Source: Magicicada septendecula (taxonomy: Eukaryota; Arthropoda; Insecta; Hemiptera; Cicadidae). From it: a stretch of DNA of 64,000 nucleotides. The notes beneath the pieces are model-generated. The model was not told where the DNA came from. It saw only the letters and a program-made list of their open reading frames with translations, and did not search any database. This document shows, in pieces, positions 32,940-44,243 of the stretch (positions are counted from its first letter, which is position 1; each line of letters begins with the position of its first letter). Made by a program: the position numbers and the translations under genes. The stretch lies in the NCBI GenBank assembly GCA_034769895.1, contig CM068372.1:370531258-370595257 (forward strand). Reading direction: 5' to 3'.

Positions 32940-33493
32940 TTCGCTATGCAAAGGGGAATTTAAAGATAAATAATATTAAAATTCCTTAACATAAACAAAT
33001 TTTATGTAATCAATTTAACCTGAGATGGATAAAGTGTATTAATATTTATATGTAATTAACATAACGTAAATATTATGTAACATAACTTAAATATTATGGA
33101 TGTAAAGAAGATACAAAGAAATTTGATGTTAGAACTAAATGGACAAGCTTTTAAAAAATAGTAATCGAATGTTACACGTTAAGGAGAGAAAGTAACTTAA
33201 ATCTTAGAAAGGGATAGTGATTGTTTAAAATGTGTGTTAATGTAGCTAGTAAGCGAGGGTATGAGAAAGTAATGTTATGTAAATTAGAAGTAAGGGTGGT
33301 AAGATATGTAGCACCGCGTATACCCTTCGGGCGAAAGCGACAGTGACTAGCTAAGGGGACCGGTTTTGACCGTGTTGTTAAAGTGTGTCACACCAAAAGT
33401 GTAACTTTCATTGAACGGTTGTGCTGTTAGAGGCATACGAAATGATTCCACAAATTATATAAAACAATTACTGGAATCAGTTCGGGGGACAGA

Positions 33494-34935
33494 TGAAACG
33501 ATACTGTATAACCGTATCATAATTTAATATGTATGTAAATAACTATAATAAATAAGCAAATTTTAATGATAAATTAAAGTATTGAAATGTACGTAGTTTT
33601 TAAGTAAAGTTATAAATGAATAGTAAATCTAAAGAGGCTCGGCTGTGCGACAGTCCGGCGCCGGGAAAAATATATATAATAGACCTAAGACACCCTACAT
33701 GTCGTAAACACATAAATTGTATTGTAGTGTAAAACTAGCAAAAAACGCCTAGATACCGTTAGACTAACGGTACAGTGTCCTTCAACAGACAAAAGAGGCC
33801 ACGCCAGTAAATATGACGATTTTAGAAAGTCGCGTCACTTTTTAGGGAGTATAACGAACACCCGCGTAAAATTATCGCCCGCACTTTGGGAACCAATCAC
33901 CTATAGCGTCAGTAGTGAGCGCGAAAAAGAGACGACACCAGACTGGATACATTCAAAAATACCGGCAAAATTTTGAATGTAAGACCAATAAGGAACGATC
34001 AACAGAAGATGTAGTGAGGGTAGAATTGAAGAAACTATAAAAATAACACGCGGAGCCCACAACGAGGAAGTCTAAGTTAAAATTTCACGCAAAACACGTG
34101 AAACCTGCGTCACTCGATGTGAGCAAATTAAATTAAAGTAATCAAAGTTCAAATCAATATTCGCTCGGTTTAATAGTGACAGTCAGCAAGAAGTTTATTT
34201 AGATATGTGCGCGAAAGTACGTGTGGACAAGAAGCTATTTAAATTGTGCGCGTAATCTGAAACAAAAGTATATTATTTATTTGTGCGTGACGTACAGTAA
34301 TAACGCGAGCGTGTGATGTGTTTAATAAAAGCTAATAAAGCGTGATCAGTGAAAGTGTTGTGATAGTTAACGCAAGAATACAATTCGTCATTCGCCTATA
34401 AGGAATCCTGCAACAAGTAACAATGTCTCATTTATAAATTACACTAGAATTGATTAACATAATTTTCATATCTCAATAAACTCATCTCATTTTCAAAGAC
34501 CCACGATGTTCAGATACTAAACATTCAATTTATGCTAAACGACATGTTTGGGTGACTTATGATATAGCACAGTAAGAAACCAATACTAATAATTATTGAA
34601 ACGATAAATGCATTAAATAATTAAATATAGATTGAATAGTATAGAAGCCGTAGCAATTAAGGATTGATGATAGATATACTTATATACACATATATGTTTG
34701 TTTGATGAATAGCGGTAATTTAAGTTTAGTAATGGAGTAAATTGAATCTACTAAGTACTCCTTTCAATATACTTGATTAATCTGATTTCGAAGAAGCTGT
34801 AAACTAGAAATATTAATAAATTCTTTTGTTGTTATTAACTATAAAGATGATAGTAATGATTAAGTCTATGATGTATTCAGTAACAAGAATCTAACAATAC
34901 AAATATTAGTATCTGAACAGTTTGTTATTATTTCA
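33494..34935 (+). repeat. LTR 5
   Basis: Matches LTR 4 throughout as far as I compared. Confidence 0.8.
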
Positions 34936-35183
34936 TAAACAAACCTGAGATCTCCTGCTCTGGCGCCCAAGTAATAATTAATAATATAAATTTGAGTGGT
35001 GCAGTTCTCACAAAATCTTATTAGTTATTAAAATAAGTTATATTTGGCGCATCCAAATGTGGAGTAAAAGCTCAATAAGTAATATTTGCCGCCCAACTGG
35101 TGGAGCTTAATTATAAAATTAAGTAAGCTCGGTAAAATGAGATGAGTAGAGAATAAGAAATAGAATATAAAAATTTAAAATTA

Positions 35184-36917
35184 ATGTTAACTAGAAGTAA
35201 AACTAGAGAATTAAGGAATTTTAATAGACATATAAATAGTGAAGTAAAAATGGCAAGTAACGATAATACCAATAATACCAATAATAGTGATGAAGGGGAG
35301 GTCGAAGTTAATAACCAGATGGGAGAGACGGGAATACTTGACGAATTAACTGATAACGAAACCGCACCGGTTCCTTCAGAGGCAAGGGGACGGGCAGAAG
35401 AAAACGTAACCAGCGCAACACAACATACAATAACAAACATAGACATAGTCACAATGCTACAACAAATAACGGAAACCAATAAACAGACAATGGAAAAAGT
35501 AACACAACAAATGACAGAAAAACTAACAAAACAAATGACAGAAATCACTAAACAAACAACGGAAAACAATAAACGGACGGAAAAATTGGAAGAAAAATTA
35601 ACGCAACACATGGCAGAAAATACCAAGCAGCTAGAAAAGAGAATTGAAGATGTTAAAGAGAGCATGCATGAAAACAATATACAATTAAGGGCGGATATTG
35701 AACAGTACATGACACAACAGTTAAACGAGCACAGATTGCAAGTAGAACAACAACTTAGTGCGATTAGGCGCGAGAACCAAGAATTATCAATAAAAGTGAG
35801 ATCGGAAGCAAAGGAAGTGGTAAATGAAGAGATGAAAACATTTCAAACGCACGTGAACGAACAACTGGAGAGAAAAGAACAGATCATCCGGCACACGCGA
35901 GAAGAAGTCGCACTAGAAATTAACAAGCTAACTAAAAAGGTAGATCGAAATAATAAGAAACAAGAAGACCAAGTTCAGCAACACAGACAAGAAGTTACCC
36001 GTGAAATAAATGAGGTAAGAGATGTAACTACAGAGCAGATACAAAGACTCACAGAACGATACGAAAATAATTGTGTAGAAGTGGATGGACGATTAACCCA
36101 GGTAAAGGAAGACGTGAGAGCGAGATTGGCGCAGTTGGGAGCGGTACCAGTGCAACGCAGTATCACGATGGAGCATCTGAAGAGTGTGTCATTCAACGGG
36201 GAAGGGGAATACCCCATGGAATTCATAAAGGAGTTGGAGGAGATCCGGAAGGAGTATTACGCGAACGAGGGGGTAAACTGGGTCGCAAGACATCTAGAAG
36301 GTGAAGCAGCGATATGGTGGCGGTTGATACGAAGTGATATTAATACATTCCAAGAGTTCCAGAACGCATTCATTGCGAAGTATTGGAACCAAATGGTACA
36401 AGAAGAGGTGCGTGACCGGCTGGAATTCGGGAAATACAGGTATGAGAGTGGATTGAGCATGGTTCAATACATGGAGAGATGTATATTACAAAATCGCCAA
36501 CTGATTCCACCCATATCTGATCAACACTTGATAAGGAAGTTAGCACGCCATTACCACCACGATATAGCTGTCGCTACTATCACTAGAGGAGTCAGTAACA
36601 TTGCCGAATTCCAAATGTTATTGATGGAGTTTACAGCAATGCGAAGTATGAATACAGTACAACGACACCAGGTAAAGCGAGAAGAAGAAAGTACAAATTG
36701 CCCGTGGCAGAATAGGAGGGCAGAAAGGCCGGCGGATAACGGTAATAACTCGTGGCGGAACCGGGTGCAGAATAATAATGAGCACGGTCGACGGGACGTA
36801 AACAAGGGTCCACAAAAGCACGTGTACGAGGCGCAGGTCAACGCCATCGCAAGTACAAGTCAAGCTCAAGGACAAACAACCAGCCCAAATACACAATATC
36901 ATAATTCAAAAAACTGA
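35184..36917 (+). CDS. gag: Unit 5 Gag frame (fossil, broken copy)
   Basis: 577 codons, the same as unit 4. Confidence 0.85.
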   Translation: MLTRSKTRELRNFNRHINSEVKMASNDNTNNTNNSDEGEVEVNNQMGETGILDELTDNETAPVPSEARGRAEENVTSATQHTITNIDIVTMLQQITETNKQTMEKVTQQMTEKLTKQMTEITKQTTENNKRTEKLEEKLTQHMAENTKQLEKRIEDVKESMHENNIQLRADIEQYMTQQLNEHRLQVEQQLSAIRRENQELSIKVRSEAKEVVNEEMKTFQTHVNEQLERKEQIIRHTREEVALEINKLTKKVDRNNKKQEDQVQQHRQEVTREINEVRDVTTEQIQRLTERYENNCVEVDGRLTQVKEDVRARLAQLGAVPVQRSITMEHLKSVSFNGEGEYPMEFIKELEEIRKEYYANEGVNWVARHLEGEAAIWWRLIRSDINTFQEFQNAFIAKYWNQMVQEEVRDRLEFGKYRYESGLSMVQYMERCILQNRQLIPPISDQHLIRKLARHYHHDIAVATITRGVSNIAEFQMLLMEFTAMRSMNTVQRHQVKREEESTNCPWQNRRAERPADNGNNSWRNRVQNNNEHGRRDVNKGPQKHVYEAQVNAIASTSQAQGQTTSPNTQYHNSKN

Positions 36918-37146
36918 GTAGGGTTTCACGTAGTGATAAGGTAGATTTAGTAAGTAGTTATAAGGAAATTAGCACAACATTTGTAGATGTAAGGGATGAC
37001 TTATTAGAAGACGATAAAGAGACGATAAGAACACGAAGATTGAAATGTCCGGAAGTGGAGTTGTATCTAAATGGGGTACCGGTTATTTCTTTACTTGATA
37101 CTGGATCGCAGTAGAAGACGATAAAGAGACGATAAGAACACGAAGA

Positions 37147-40056
37147 TTGAAATGTCCGGAAGTGGAGTTGTATCTAAATGGGGTACCGGTTATTTCTTTA
37201 CTTGATACTGGATCGCAGATTAATGCAATTTCCAGAGAATGGTTTAATAAAAACAGAAATAAAATGGGAAAATTGAATATACTAAGACTAACAAATACAA
37301 TAGTGAAAGGAGCGGTTGGTAAAAAATCGAAGCAAATTACCCAACAAATATTGGTAGAAGTAAAATTCGGTGCGTGCGTGATCGATAGTGTGTTTATTAT
37401 TGTACCCGATCTTATAAGAGATTGTATAATGGGGATTGAGCTGTTACAAGAAGGTGGCTGTATCATCAATTTCAATAACAACCAAATAACATTTAAGAAT
37501 CACGTCACAGAAATAGGTGTACCGGAAAGTTTAGAAATGCTAACACTGGAAATGAACCAGGGAGAGGAACATACCACTACAATGATCCGGGAAAAGCTGG
37601 AGGAGGTGAATGGGATTAGCAAGCAAACGAAGAAGGAGCTGGAAGAGGTATTATTAAATAACCATAGAATATTTCGGGAGCAACCAGGTAGAGTAAATGG
37701 ATATGAGCACAAGTTCGTCGTAACGGATAACACGCCATATTGCATAAAGGGTTGGGCTATACCCATAAAATATCAAAGTGCCGTCGACCAAGAAATAAGA
37801 AAAATGGAGGAATGCGGAGTGATAGAGCGAGCTGCCAGCCCATATATAAACCCTATCGTGACTGTCATCAAGAAGGACCAGTCGGTACGGTTATGTCTGG
37901 ACGCCCGGCGAATTAATTCGGTGACTATACCAGATTATGAAGGGGCGGTACCAATTAATGAGGTATTAGCGAACTGCGGTGACATAAGGGTAATGAGCAG
38001 TATTGATCTGACTAGTAGTTTCTGGCAGATGCCATTGGCCAAAGAATGTCGTGACTACACAGGGTTTTTATATAAGGGACGATGTTACCGCTACACTGTT
38101 ACTCCGTTTGGACTAAAAACCAGCTTGGCGAGCCTGACCCGTGGATTGGATCATGTGCTGACTGACGAAGTGAAGCGATTCACAATTATATATGTGGATG
38201 ACTGCTTATGCGTATCCCGGAGCATTGAAGAACACATAGTCCACCTGCGATTGCTACTCGAAAATTTGAAACAAGCTAACCTCACCGTGAATCTACGCAA
38301 ATCAAAGTTCTTCAGACAGAAGATAGATTATCTAGGGTACGAGCTATCTACTAAAGGCATCAGTGCGTCACCAGAAAAGGTAGCTGCAATAATGAACTTC
38401 CCTAGACCAAGGAATCCAAAACAGCTAAAAGGATTCCTAGGATTAACAAACTTTTATAATAAATTTACGAGTCGTTATGCCGAAGAGACTCAGCCACTGC
38501 TACAACTGCTGAAGAAAGGAGTAAAGTTTAAATGGACGAAAGAGCAGGACGAACAGTTCGAGAAGGTGAAAAAATTGTTCGTAAACACGGTGATGCTCAG
38601 ACATCCAAATCCTAACAAAAGATTCTACCTACAAACAGATGCAAGTAAATATGCGTTAGGAGGGCAGTTGTATCAAATTGACAACGATAATCAGATAGGA
38701 GTCATTGCATTTACTAGCCGCGTTTTCAGGGGAGCAGAACTCAATTATTTTACCACAGAGTTAGAATTATTAAGTGTAGTACACTGTTTAAAGAAATTCC
38801 GAACATATGTGTTAGGGCGTCCACTAACAATAATAACGGACAACAAGGCCCTAACTTTCATGCAAAAATGTCAGTTAACGAATTCAAGAATTACGCGATG
38901 GATACTCGCTATCCAGGAGTACGACTTCAAGATCCTATACTGTAAGGGTAGTGAGAACATCGTAGCGGACATACTTAGTAGATATCCCGAAGATTCACAG
39001 ATGGACAGACCCATGGATTATGATGAGGAATTAGAAATAAATGCGATAGAAATAAAGATCAACCCAAAGCTAAGGACACAATTACAAAACATATCACAAT
39101 TACAGAAAAACGATGAGAAACTGAAGAAAATCATAAATCAATTACAGAGTGATCCGTGCAGTAAACTACACAAGATATATACGTGGCTCAACCAAAAATT
39201 ATACCGTCAGGAGAAGCGGAAATGGAGACTGGTACTGACGAAAGAGCTGGGTGAAGATCTAATTAAGGAGATCCACACAATATATGGTCATATTGGTATA
39301 AAAAGGACATATGAACTAGCCAAAAAATACTTCACGGGGGACCACTTGTCTAAATTTACAAAACGATTGATCCGAAACTGCGAAAGATGCCAAAAATGTA
39401 AGGATCACCACAGAAAGGGTATTGGTGAGACCAAACCAATATTACCAAAGGCCCAAGGAGAGTTGGTCAGCATGGATTTCTATGGACCATTACCGACATC
39501 AACGGGCGGTGTAAAATATTTATTAATAATTATCGACAACTTTACTAAATATGTAAGATTATATCCCATGAAGAGAGCAACGACTGCCACAACAATTAAT
39601 AAGTTAAAGGTATATATACAGGAGGTAGGTAAACCGACTGCTATATTAACTGATAATGGAGCACAATTCACCAGTAAATCGTGGGTGAAGAACTTAATCC
39701 ACCGTGGGATTAAACCGAAGTACACGGCTATTCGGAACCCATGTACGAACCTAGCGGAAAGGGTAAACAGACAGCTAGGGAATATGTTTCGAATACTGGT
39801 GGGTGGACACCACACAAGGTGGGCTAAATATATTCGATTGGTAGAAAAGTGTATCAACGAAACATATCACGATACCATCGAGATGACACCACATCAGGCT
39901 CAGTGGGGTCGGAAACCAAAAAGAGTGTGGGAGATGTACGTTGATAAAGAACTGATGAAGGACGAAAGGAAGGTAAACCCAGATGAACTCTACCAAAATT
40001 TGAAAAGAAAGGGTGAGAAGAGAGCGAGGAAACATAATGAAGGGAAATGCAGCTGA
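37147..40056 (+). CDS. pol: Unit 5 protease-RT-RNase H-integrase frame (fossil, broken copy)
   Basis: 969 codons, the same as unit 4, with all Pol domain motifs present. Confidence 0.85.
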   Translation: MKCPEVELYLNGVPVISLLDTGSQINAISREWFNKNRNKMGKLNILRLTNTIVKGAVGKKSKQITQQILVEVKFGACVIDSVFIIVPDLIRDCIMGIELLQEGGCIINFNNNQITFKNHVTEIGVPESLEMLTLEMNQGEEHTTTMIREKLEEVNGISKQTKKELEEVLLNNHRIFREQPGRVNGYEHKFVVTDNTPYCIKGWAIPIKYQSAVDQEIRKMEECGVIERAASPYINPIVTVIKKDQSVRLCLDARRINSVTIPDYEGAVPINEVLANCGDIRVMSSIDLTSSFWQMPLAKECRDYTGFLYKGRCYRYTVTPFGLKTSLASLTRGLDHVLTDEVKRFTIIYVDDCLCVSRSIEEHIVHLRLLLENLKQANLTVNLRKSKFFRQKIDYLGYELSTKGISASPEKVAAIMNFPRPRNPKQLKGFLGLTNFYNKFTSRYAEETQPLLQLLKKGVKFKWTKEQDEQFEKVKKLFVNTVMLRHPNPNKRFYLQTDASKYALGGQLYQIDNDNQIGVIAFTSRVFRGAELNYFTTELELLSVVHCLKKFRTYVLGRPLTIITDNKALTFMQKCQLTNSRITRWILAIQEYDFKILYCKGSENIVADILSRYPEDSQMDRPMDYDEELEINAIEIKINPKLRTQLQNISQLQKNDEKLKKIINQLQSDPCSKLHKIYTWLNQKLYRQEKRKWRLVLTKELGEDLIKEIHTIYGHIGIKRTYELAKKYFTGDHLSKFTKRLIRNCERCQKCKDHHRKGIGETKPILPKAQGELVSMDFYGPLPTSTGGVKYLLIIIDNFTKYVRLYPMKRATTATTINKLKVYIQEVGKPTAILTDNGAQFTSKSWVKNLIHRGIKPKYTAIRNPCTNLAERVNRQLGNMFRILVGGHHTRWAKYIRLVEKCINETYHDTIEMTPHQAQWGRKPKRVWEMYVDKELMKDERKVNPDELYQNLKRKGEKRARKHNEGKCS

Positions 40057-40271
40057 AGTTCAATATTGGAGACCTGGTGCTGATCAGAACTAACCCGATC
40101 TCTGAGTTAACAAATAAAATCACTGCGAAATTTTGTGAGTTCTACGAAGGCCCATACAAGGTCAAGGAGGTCAAAGGGGGTGCAACATATGTGGTAGCTG
40201 AGATCGACGACCTTGAATCGGTGCGGGGAATCTTCAACGTCAGACAGATGAAGCCATATTACCACGAATGA
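40047..40271 (+). CDS. Unit 5 GPY/F-like module
   Basis: 74 codons with the CEFYEG marker, as in unit 4. Confidence 0.75.
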   Translation: MQLKFNIGDLVLIRTNPISELTNKITAKFCEFYEGPYKVKEVKGGATYVVAEIDDLESVRGIFNVRQMKPYYHE

Positions 40272-41953
40272 TTCGCTATGCAAAGGGGAATTTAAAGATA
40301 AATAATATTAAAATTCCTTAACATAAACAAATTTTATGTAATCAATTTAACCTGAGATGGATAAAGTGTATTAATATTTATATGTAATTAACATAACGTA
40401 AATATTATGTAACATAACTTAAATATTATGGATGTAAAGAAGATACAAAGAAATTTGATGTTAGAACTAAATGGACAAGCTTTTAAAAAATAGTAATCGA
40501 ATGTTACACGTTAAGGAGAGAAAGTAACTTAAATCTTAGAAAGGGATAGTGATTGTTTAAAATGTGTGTTAATGTAGCTAGTAAGCGAGGGTATGAGAAA
40601 GTAATGTTATGTAAATTAGAAGTAAGGGTGGTAAGATATGTAGCACCGCGTATACCCTTCGGGCGAAAGCGACAGTGACTAGCTAAGGGGACCGGTTTTG
40701 ACCGTGTTGTTAAAGTGTGTCACACCAAAAGTGTAACTTTCATTGAACGGTTGTGCTGTTAGAGGCATACGAAATGATTCCACAAATTATATAAAACAAT
40801 TACTGGAATCAGTTCGGGGGACAGATGAAACGATACTGTATAACCGTATCATAATTTAATATGTATGTAAATAACTATAATAAATAAGCAAATTTTAATG
40901 ATAAATTAAAGTATTGAAATGTACGTAGTTTTTAAGTAAAGTTATAAATGAATAGTAAATCTAAAGAGGCTCGGCTGTGCGACAGTCCGGCGCCGGGAAA
41001 AATATATATAATAGACCTAAGACACCCTACATGTCGTAAACACATAAATTGTATTGTAGTGTAAAACTAGCAAAAAACGCCTAGATACCGTTAGACTAAC
41101 GGTACAGTGTCCTTCAACAGACAAAAGAGGCCACGCCAGTAAATATGACGATTTTAGAAAGTCGCGTCACTTTTTAGGGAGTATAACGAACACCCGCGTA
41201 AAATTATCGCCCGCACTTTGGGAACCAATCACCTATAGCGTCAGTAGTGAGCGCGAAAAAGAGACGACACCAGACTGGATACATTCAAAAATACCGGCAA
41301 AATTTTGAATGTAAGACCAATAAGGAACGATCAACAGAAGATGTAGTGAGGGTAGAATTGAAGAAACTATAAAAATAACACGCGGAGCCCACAACGAGGA
41401 AGTCTAAGTTAAAATTTCACGCAAAACACGTGAAACCTGCGTCACTCGATGTGAGCAAATTAAATTAAAGTAATCAAAGTTCAAATCAATATTCGCTCGG
41501 TTTAATAGTGACAGTCAGCAAGAAGTTTATTTAGATATGTGCGCGAAAGTACGTGTGGACAAGAAGCTATTTAAATTGTGCGCGTAATCTGAAACAAAAG
41601 TATATTATTTATTTGTGCGTGACGTACAGTAATAACGCGAGCGTGTGATGTGTTTAATAAAAGCTAATAAAGCGTGATCAGTGAAAGTGTTGTGATAGTT
41701 AACGCAAGAATACAATTCGTCATTCGCCTATAAGGAATCCTGCAACAAGTAACAATGTCTCATTTATAAATTACACTAGAATTGATTAACATAATTTTCA
41801 TATCTCAATAAACTCATCTCATTTTCAAAGACCCACGATGTTCAGATACTAAACATTCAATTTATGCTAAACGACATGTTTGGGTGACTTATGATATAGC
41901 ACAGTAAGAAACCAATACTAATAATTATTGAAACGATAAATGCATTAAATAAT

Positions 41954-41965
41954 TAAATATAGATT
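41954..41965 (+). repeat. Left target-site duplication of the PLE
   Basis: TAAATATAGATT is repeated at 47511-47522. In the empty LTRs this sequence occurs once at the same offset, followed directly by GAATAG. This marks the insertion point exactly, apart from a base of ambiguity. Confidence 0.9.
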
Positions 41966-42065
41966 ATAATACATTTTAGGTTAGTTGTCTCCAAGTCGCT
42001 TATATTAATATAATAGATATTTACCATATATCCGTCGTGCGACTTCGTTTTTCTCGTCTTATTTT

Positions 42066-42097
42066 GACGCGTTTCGGCAACGAATTGCCATCTTCAG
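42066..42097 (-). ncRNA. Hammerhead-ribozyme-like core, inverted PLE copy
   Basis: On the minus strand this reads CTGAAGA, then a GGCAA-TTCG-TTGCC hairpin (stem II), then GAAA, then CGCGTC. It is identical in core sequence to the two plus-strand copies described below. Confidence 0.6.
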
Positions 42098-42338
42098 AAT
42101 CTTAATCACTCATATGAGATCGTTAAAAAATTAAAAACATTAAAATCATTACGGTAAAAGTGCACTTTTACGATATTGGAAACTCACAGACGCGAACATG
42201 AAAGTTTATGTTTCTCGAGTGGACTATATCGATCGACTGCTTTCGCGTGGACAATATCGATCAACTGATTCACTGTTTATATAGCCACTGATAAACCTGT
42301 TTTGCTTAATATAGCCCATATGTACTGTGACATTTCAT

Positions 42339-44063
42339 TTACTGGCGCCCGTGTGCAAGTATTGCCGTGTCGTACAACATGTTATGTGAAAATGTAAGTT
42401 TATCATTCAAGACATAATCACTGTTGATTTTGACGGCTTTATATATTTCGTATTCCTCAAGCGCGTCCATGTATTTTCCTTTCCTGCAGCAATGCAAAGG
42501 CTGGAAATTTGTCTCAAAATCACTGTAGTTATGATTACATAGTATCAGGTGCCTGGCAAAATTAGATGTTGTTTTATGTAATTCCCTTCTGGGAAGATGT
42601 TCGTTATATCTTTCTTCAAATGGTCTGCCTGTTTGGCCTATGTAGAACATGTCACATGAGCTGCAATTCATCTTGTATACGCCGGTTCTTTTTCTTTCTG
42701 GTATACTGTTTTTTCGGCTAAGAAGTCTCTGAATGTTGTTATTTGTACGAAAGGTTACAATTACATGGTGTTTCTTGAGTTCGTTAACTAGAATATTTGG
42801 TAAAATGTTTGTGTAATCTGCAGATATGTATTTATTAACCGGAAGTGTGTTATCATTGTTCGACTTTTTTAATTTCTTCTCTTTGTGTTTACTTATCAAT
42901 TTATCCACTAATGAACTTTTATATCCGTTAGCCGCTGCTATGTGCTTGATGGTATTAACCTCTTCAATGTAGTCTTTTTCACTTAACGGTATAGTTAGCA
43001 ATCTATGCACAAAACTATTGTAAGCTGCCATTTTATGCGAGGTGGGATGATATGAATCGGCATGAATTGTGACGTCCGTTGTTGTGGCCTTTCTATAGAT
43101 TTTAAATTGAAGTTTTCCTTCGTTTTTTAAAATGGTTAAATCTAAGAAATTTAATTGATTTTCTTCTTCTATTTCAGATGTGAATTTAATCTTATGGTGT
43201 ATGCTGTTTATGTGACTACTTAAGTTTTGTATTTGCCTTTTTGTTCCATTAAATATCATAAACGTATCGTCGACGTATCTACAATAAAAAATGATTTTAT
43301 TCTTGTATAATTTATTCGATATTATGTTCATATTCTCATAATAATTTAAATATATATCAGCTAATAGTCCTGACAATGGCGAACCCATAGCCAGACCGTC
43401 ATCTTGTGTAAAAAACCCGTTGTCAAATGTAAAGTAATTTTGTTCCAAGACGACTGTAAGTAGTTTTATAAGATCATTGATTTTTTGCATGCTAAGTTGA
43501 GCTACTTCCTTTAAATTGTTATTTACAATTTCTATAGTTTCCCTCACGGGGATATTAGTGTACAAATTAGTTACGTCTAACGATACTAATTTATATTGTG
43601 GTAGTATTTCTATCTTTTTAAGTTTTTCAACAAACTCATAACTGTTCTTTATACTGTAATTATTTGCTATCCTGATATTATTCTTAATTAAAGTCACTAA
43701 CAATTTAGCAGCTTTGTATCCGGGAGCTGTGGTGTAGTTTATTACTGGTCTGATTGGTGTACTTTCCTTGTGGATTTTAGGTAGTCCTGTGAATTTTGGT
43801 GCCGTGGCATTAATTGGTTTTAAATATCTGCGTGTTTTCTCATCTAACAAAAAATTACATTGATTAATGGTGTTATTCAAAGTTTTTACATAAGCCTTTG
43901 TGGGATCCCGGTCTATTTTCTTAATATTATTATTATTTATGAAATCAAATACCTTTTGAGTATACTCTCTTTTCTGCATGACCACCAATGTGTCACCCTT
44001 ATCTGCCTTACTTATAATTGCATCATTTTTCTCAAGTTTACTTTTTATGGTTTTAAGATTCAT
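42339..44063 (-). CDS. PLE reverse transcriptase plus GIY-YIG endonuclease, inverted copy
   Basis: 574 codons from the first Met, but the frame is open back to the truncation at 44191, so the N terminus is missing. RT motifs in order: ISKADKGDTLVVM, LPKIHK, RPVINYTTAPGYKA, SLDVTNLYTNIP, GLAMGSPLSGLLADIYL, YCRYVDDTFMIF and HPTSHKMAAYNSFVHRL. The GIY-YIG domain follows in the same frame: GVYKMNCSSCDMFYIGQTGR with the CxxC zinc ligands between the two halves, a His-rich segment, then LEEYEIYKA (catalytic Glu) and VLNDKLTF. RT and endonuclease are continuous here, unlike in the direct copy. Confidence 0.9.
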   Translation of the reverse strand: MNLKTIKSKLEKNDAIISKADKGDTLVVMQKREYTQKVFDFINNNNIKKIDRDPTKAYVKTLNNTINQCNFLLDEKTRRYLKPINATAPKFTGLPKIHKESTPIRPVINYTTAPGYKAAKLLVTLIKNNIRIANNYSIKNSYEFVEKLKKIEILPQYKLVSLDVTNLYTNIPVRETIEIVNNNLKEVAQLSMQKINDLIKLLTVVLEQNYFTFDNGFFTQDDGLAMGSPLSGLLADIYLNYYENMNIISNKLYKNKIIFYCRYVDDTFMIFNGTKRQIQNLSSHINSIHHKIKFTSEIEEENQLNFLDLTILKNEGKLQFKIYRKATTTDVTIHADSYHPTSHKMAAYNSFVHRLLTIPLSEKDYIEEVNTIKHIAAANGYKSSLVDKLISKHKEKKLKKSNNDNTLPVNKYISADYTNILPNILVNELKKHHVIVTFRTNNNIQRLLSRKNSIPERKRTGVYKMNCSSCDMFYIGQTGRPFEERYNEHLPRRELHKTTSNFARHLILCNHNYSDFETNFQPLHCCRKGKYMDALEEYEIYKAVKINSDYVLNDKLTFSHNMLYDTAILAHGRQ

Positions 44064-44191
44064 GATATCCTGCTTATATTTACTTTTTAAAAAATTGTTT
44101 TGACTTTTACATTTATTACTATTAATTGCGTTATTGAGTTTGTTGTTGATAAAAACCCTTGCTTCATTCTGTGCAACGGAACCATTTAATC

Positions 44192-44243
44192 GAAATATAT
44201 AAGGAATAGGAATAAGGAAATATATATAAGGAATATATAATTT
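44192..44243 (+). repeat. Filler of short templated repeats at the PLE inversion junction
   Basis: This 52-bp stretch is made of reiterated variants of GAAATATATAAGGAATA. The same words occur in the PLE itself around GGAATACGAAATATATAAAG at the start of the direct fragment. This looks like slippage or repeated short template use while the reverse transcriptase switched strands. It is not part of either copy. Confidence 0.65.

Larger units (their letters stand above)
26162..33493 (+). mobile_element. Array unit 4 (7332 bp; broken, about two breaks)
   Basis: Longer than units 1-3 by 105 bp, a length shared only with unit 5. It also shares with unit 5 a Phe in the CEFYEG segment of the GPY/F module, where all others have Leu. 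The LTR lacks the unit 2/3 marker. Confidence 0.9.
33494..40825 (+). mobile_element. Array unit 5 (7332 bp; broken, about two breaks)
   Basis: A duplicate of unit 4. It has the same length variant, the same frame layout and the same Phe marker. Confidence 0.9.
41966..44191 (-). mobile_element. Inverted 5'-truncated PLE copy
   Basis: The reverse complement matches the direct copy from about 45329 to 47510. It then continues for about 43 bases into the sequence found at the start of the direct copy (44699-44741). It therefore derives from a template in which a 3' end ran straight into the start of another unit, that is, a tandem template. Confidence 0.88.

Noticed and set aside
43860-44090. 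76-codon frames antisense to the PLE RT (also at 45429-45659)
   Set aside because: The same shadow frame appears on the opposite strand of both RT copies and has no motif.
41966-44191. Inverted PLE copy as a separate earlier insertion
   Set aside because: There is no target duplication at its inner edge. One 12-bp duplication brackets the whole compound element, and inverted 5' parts are typical of Penelope.
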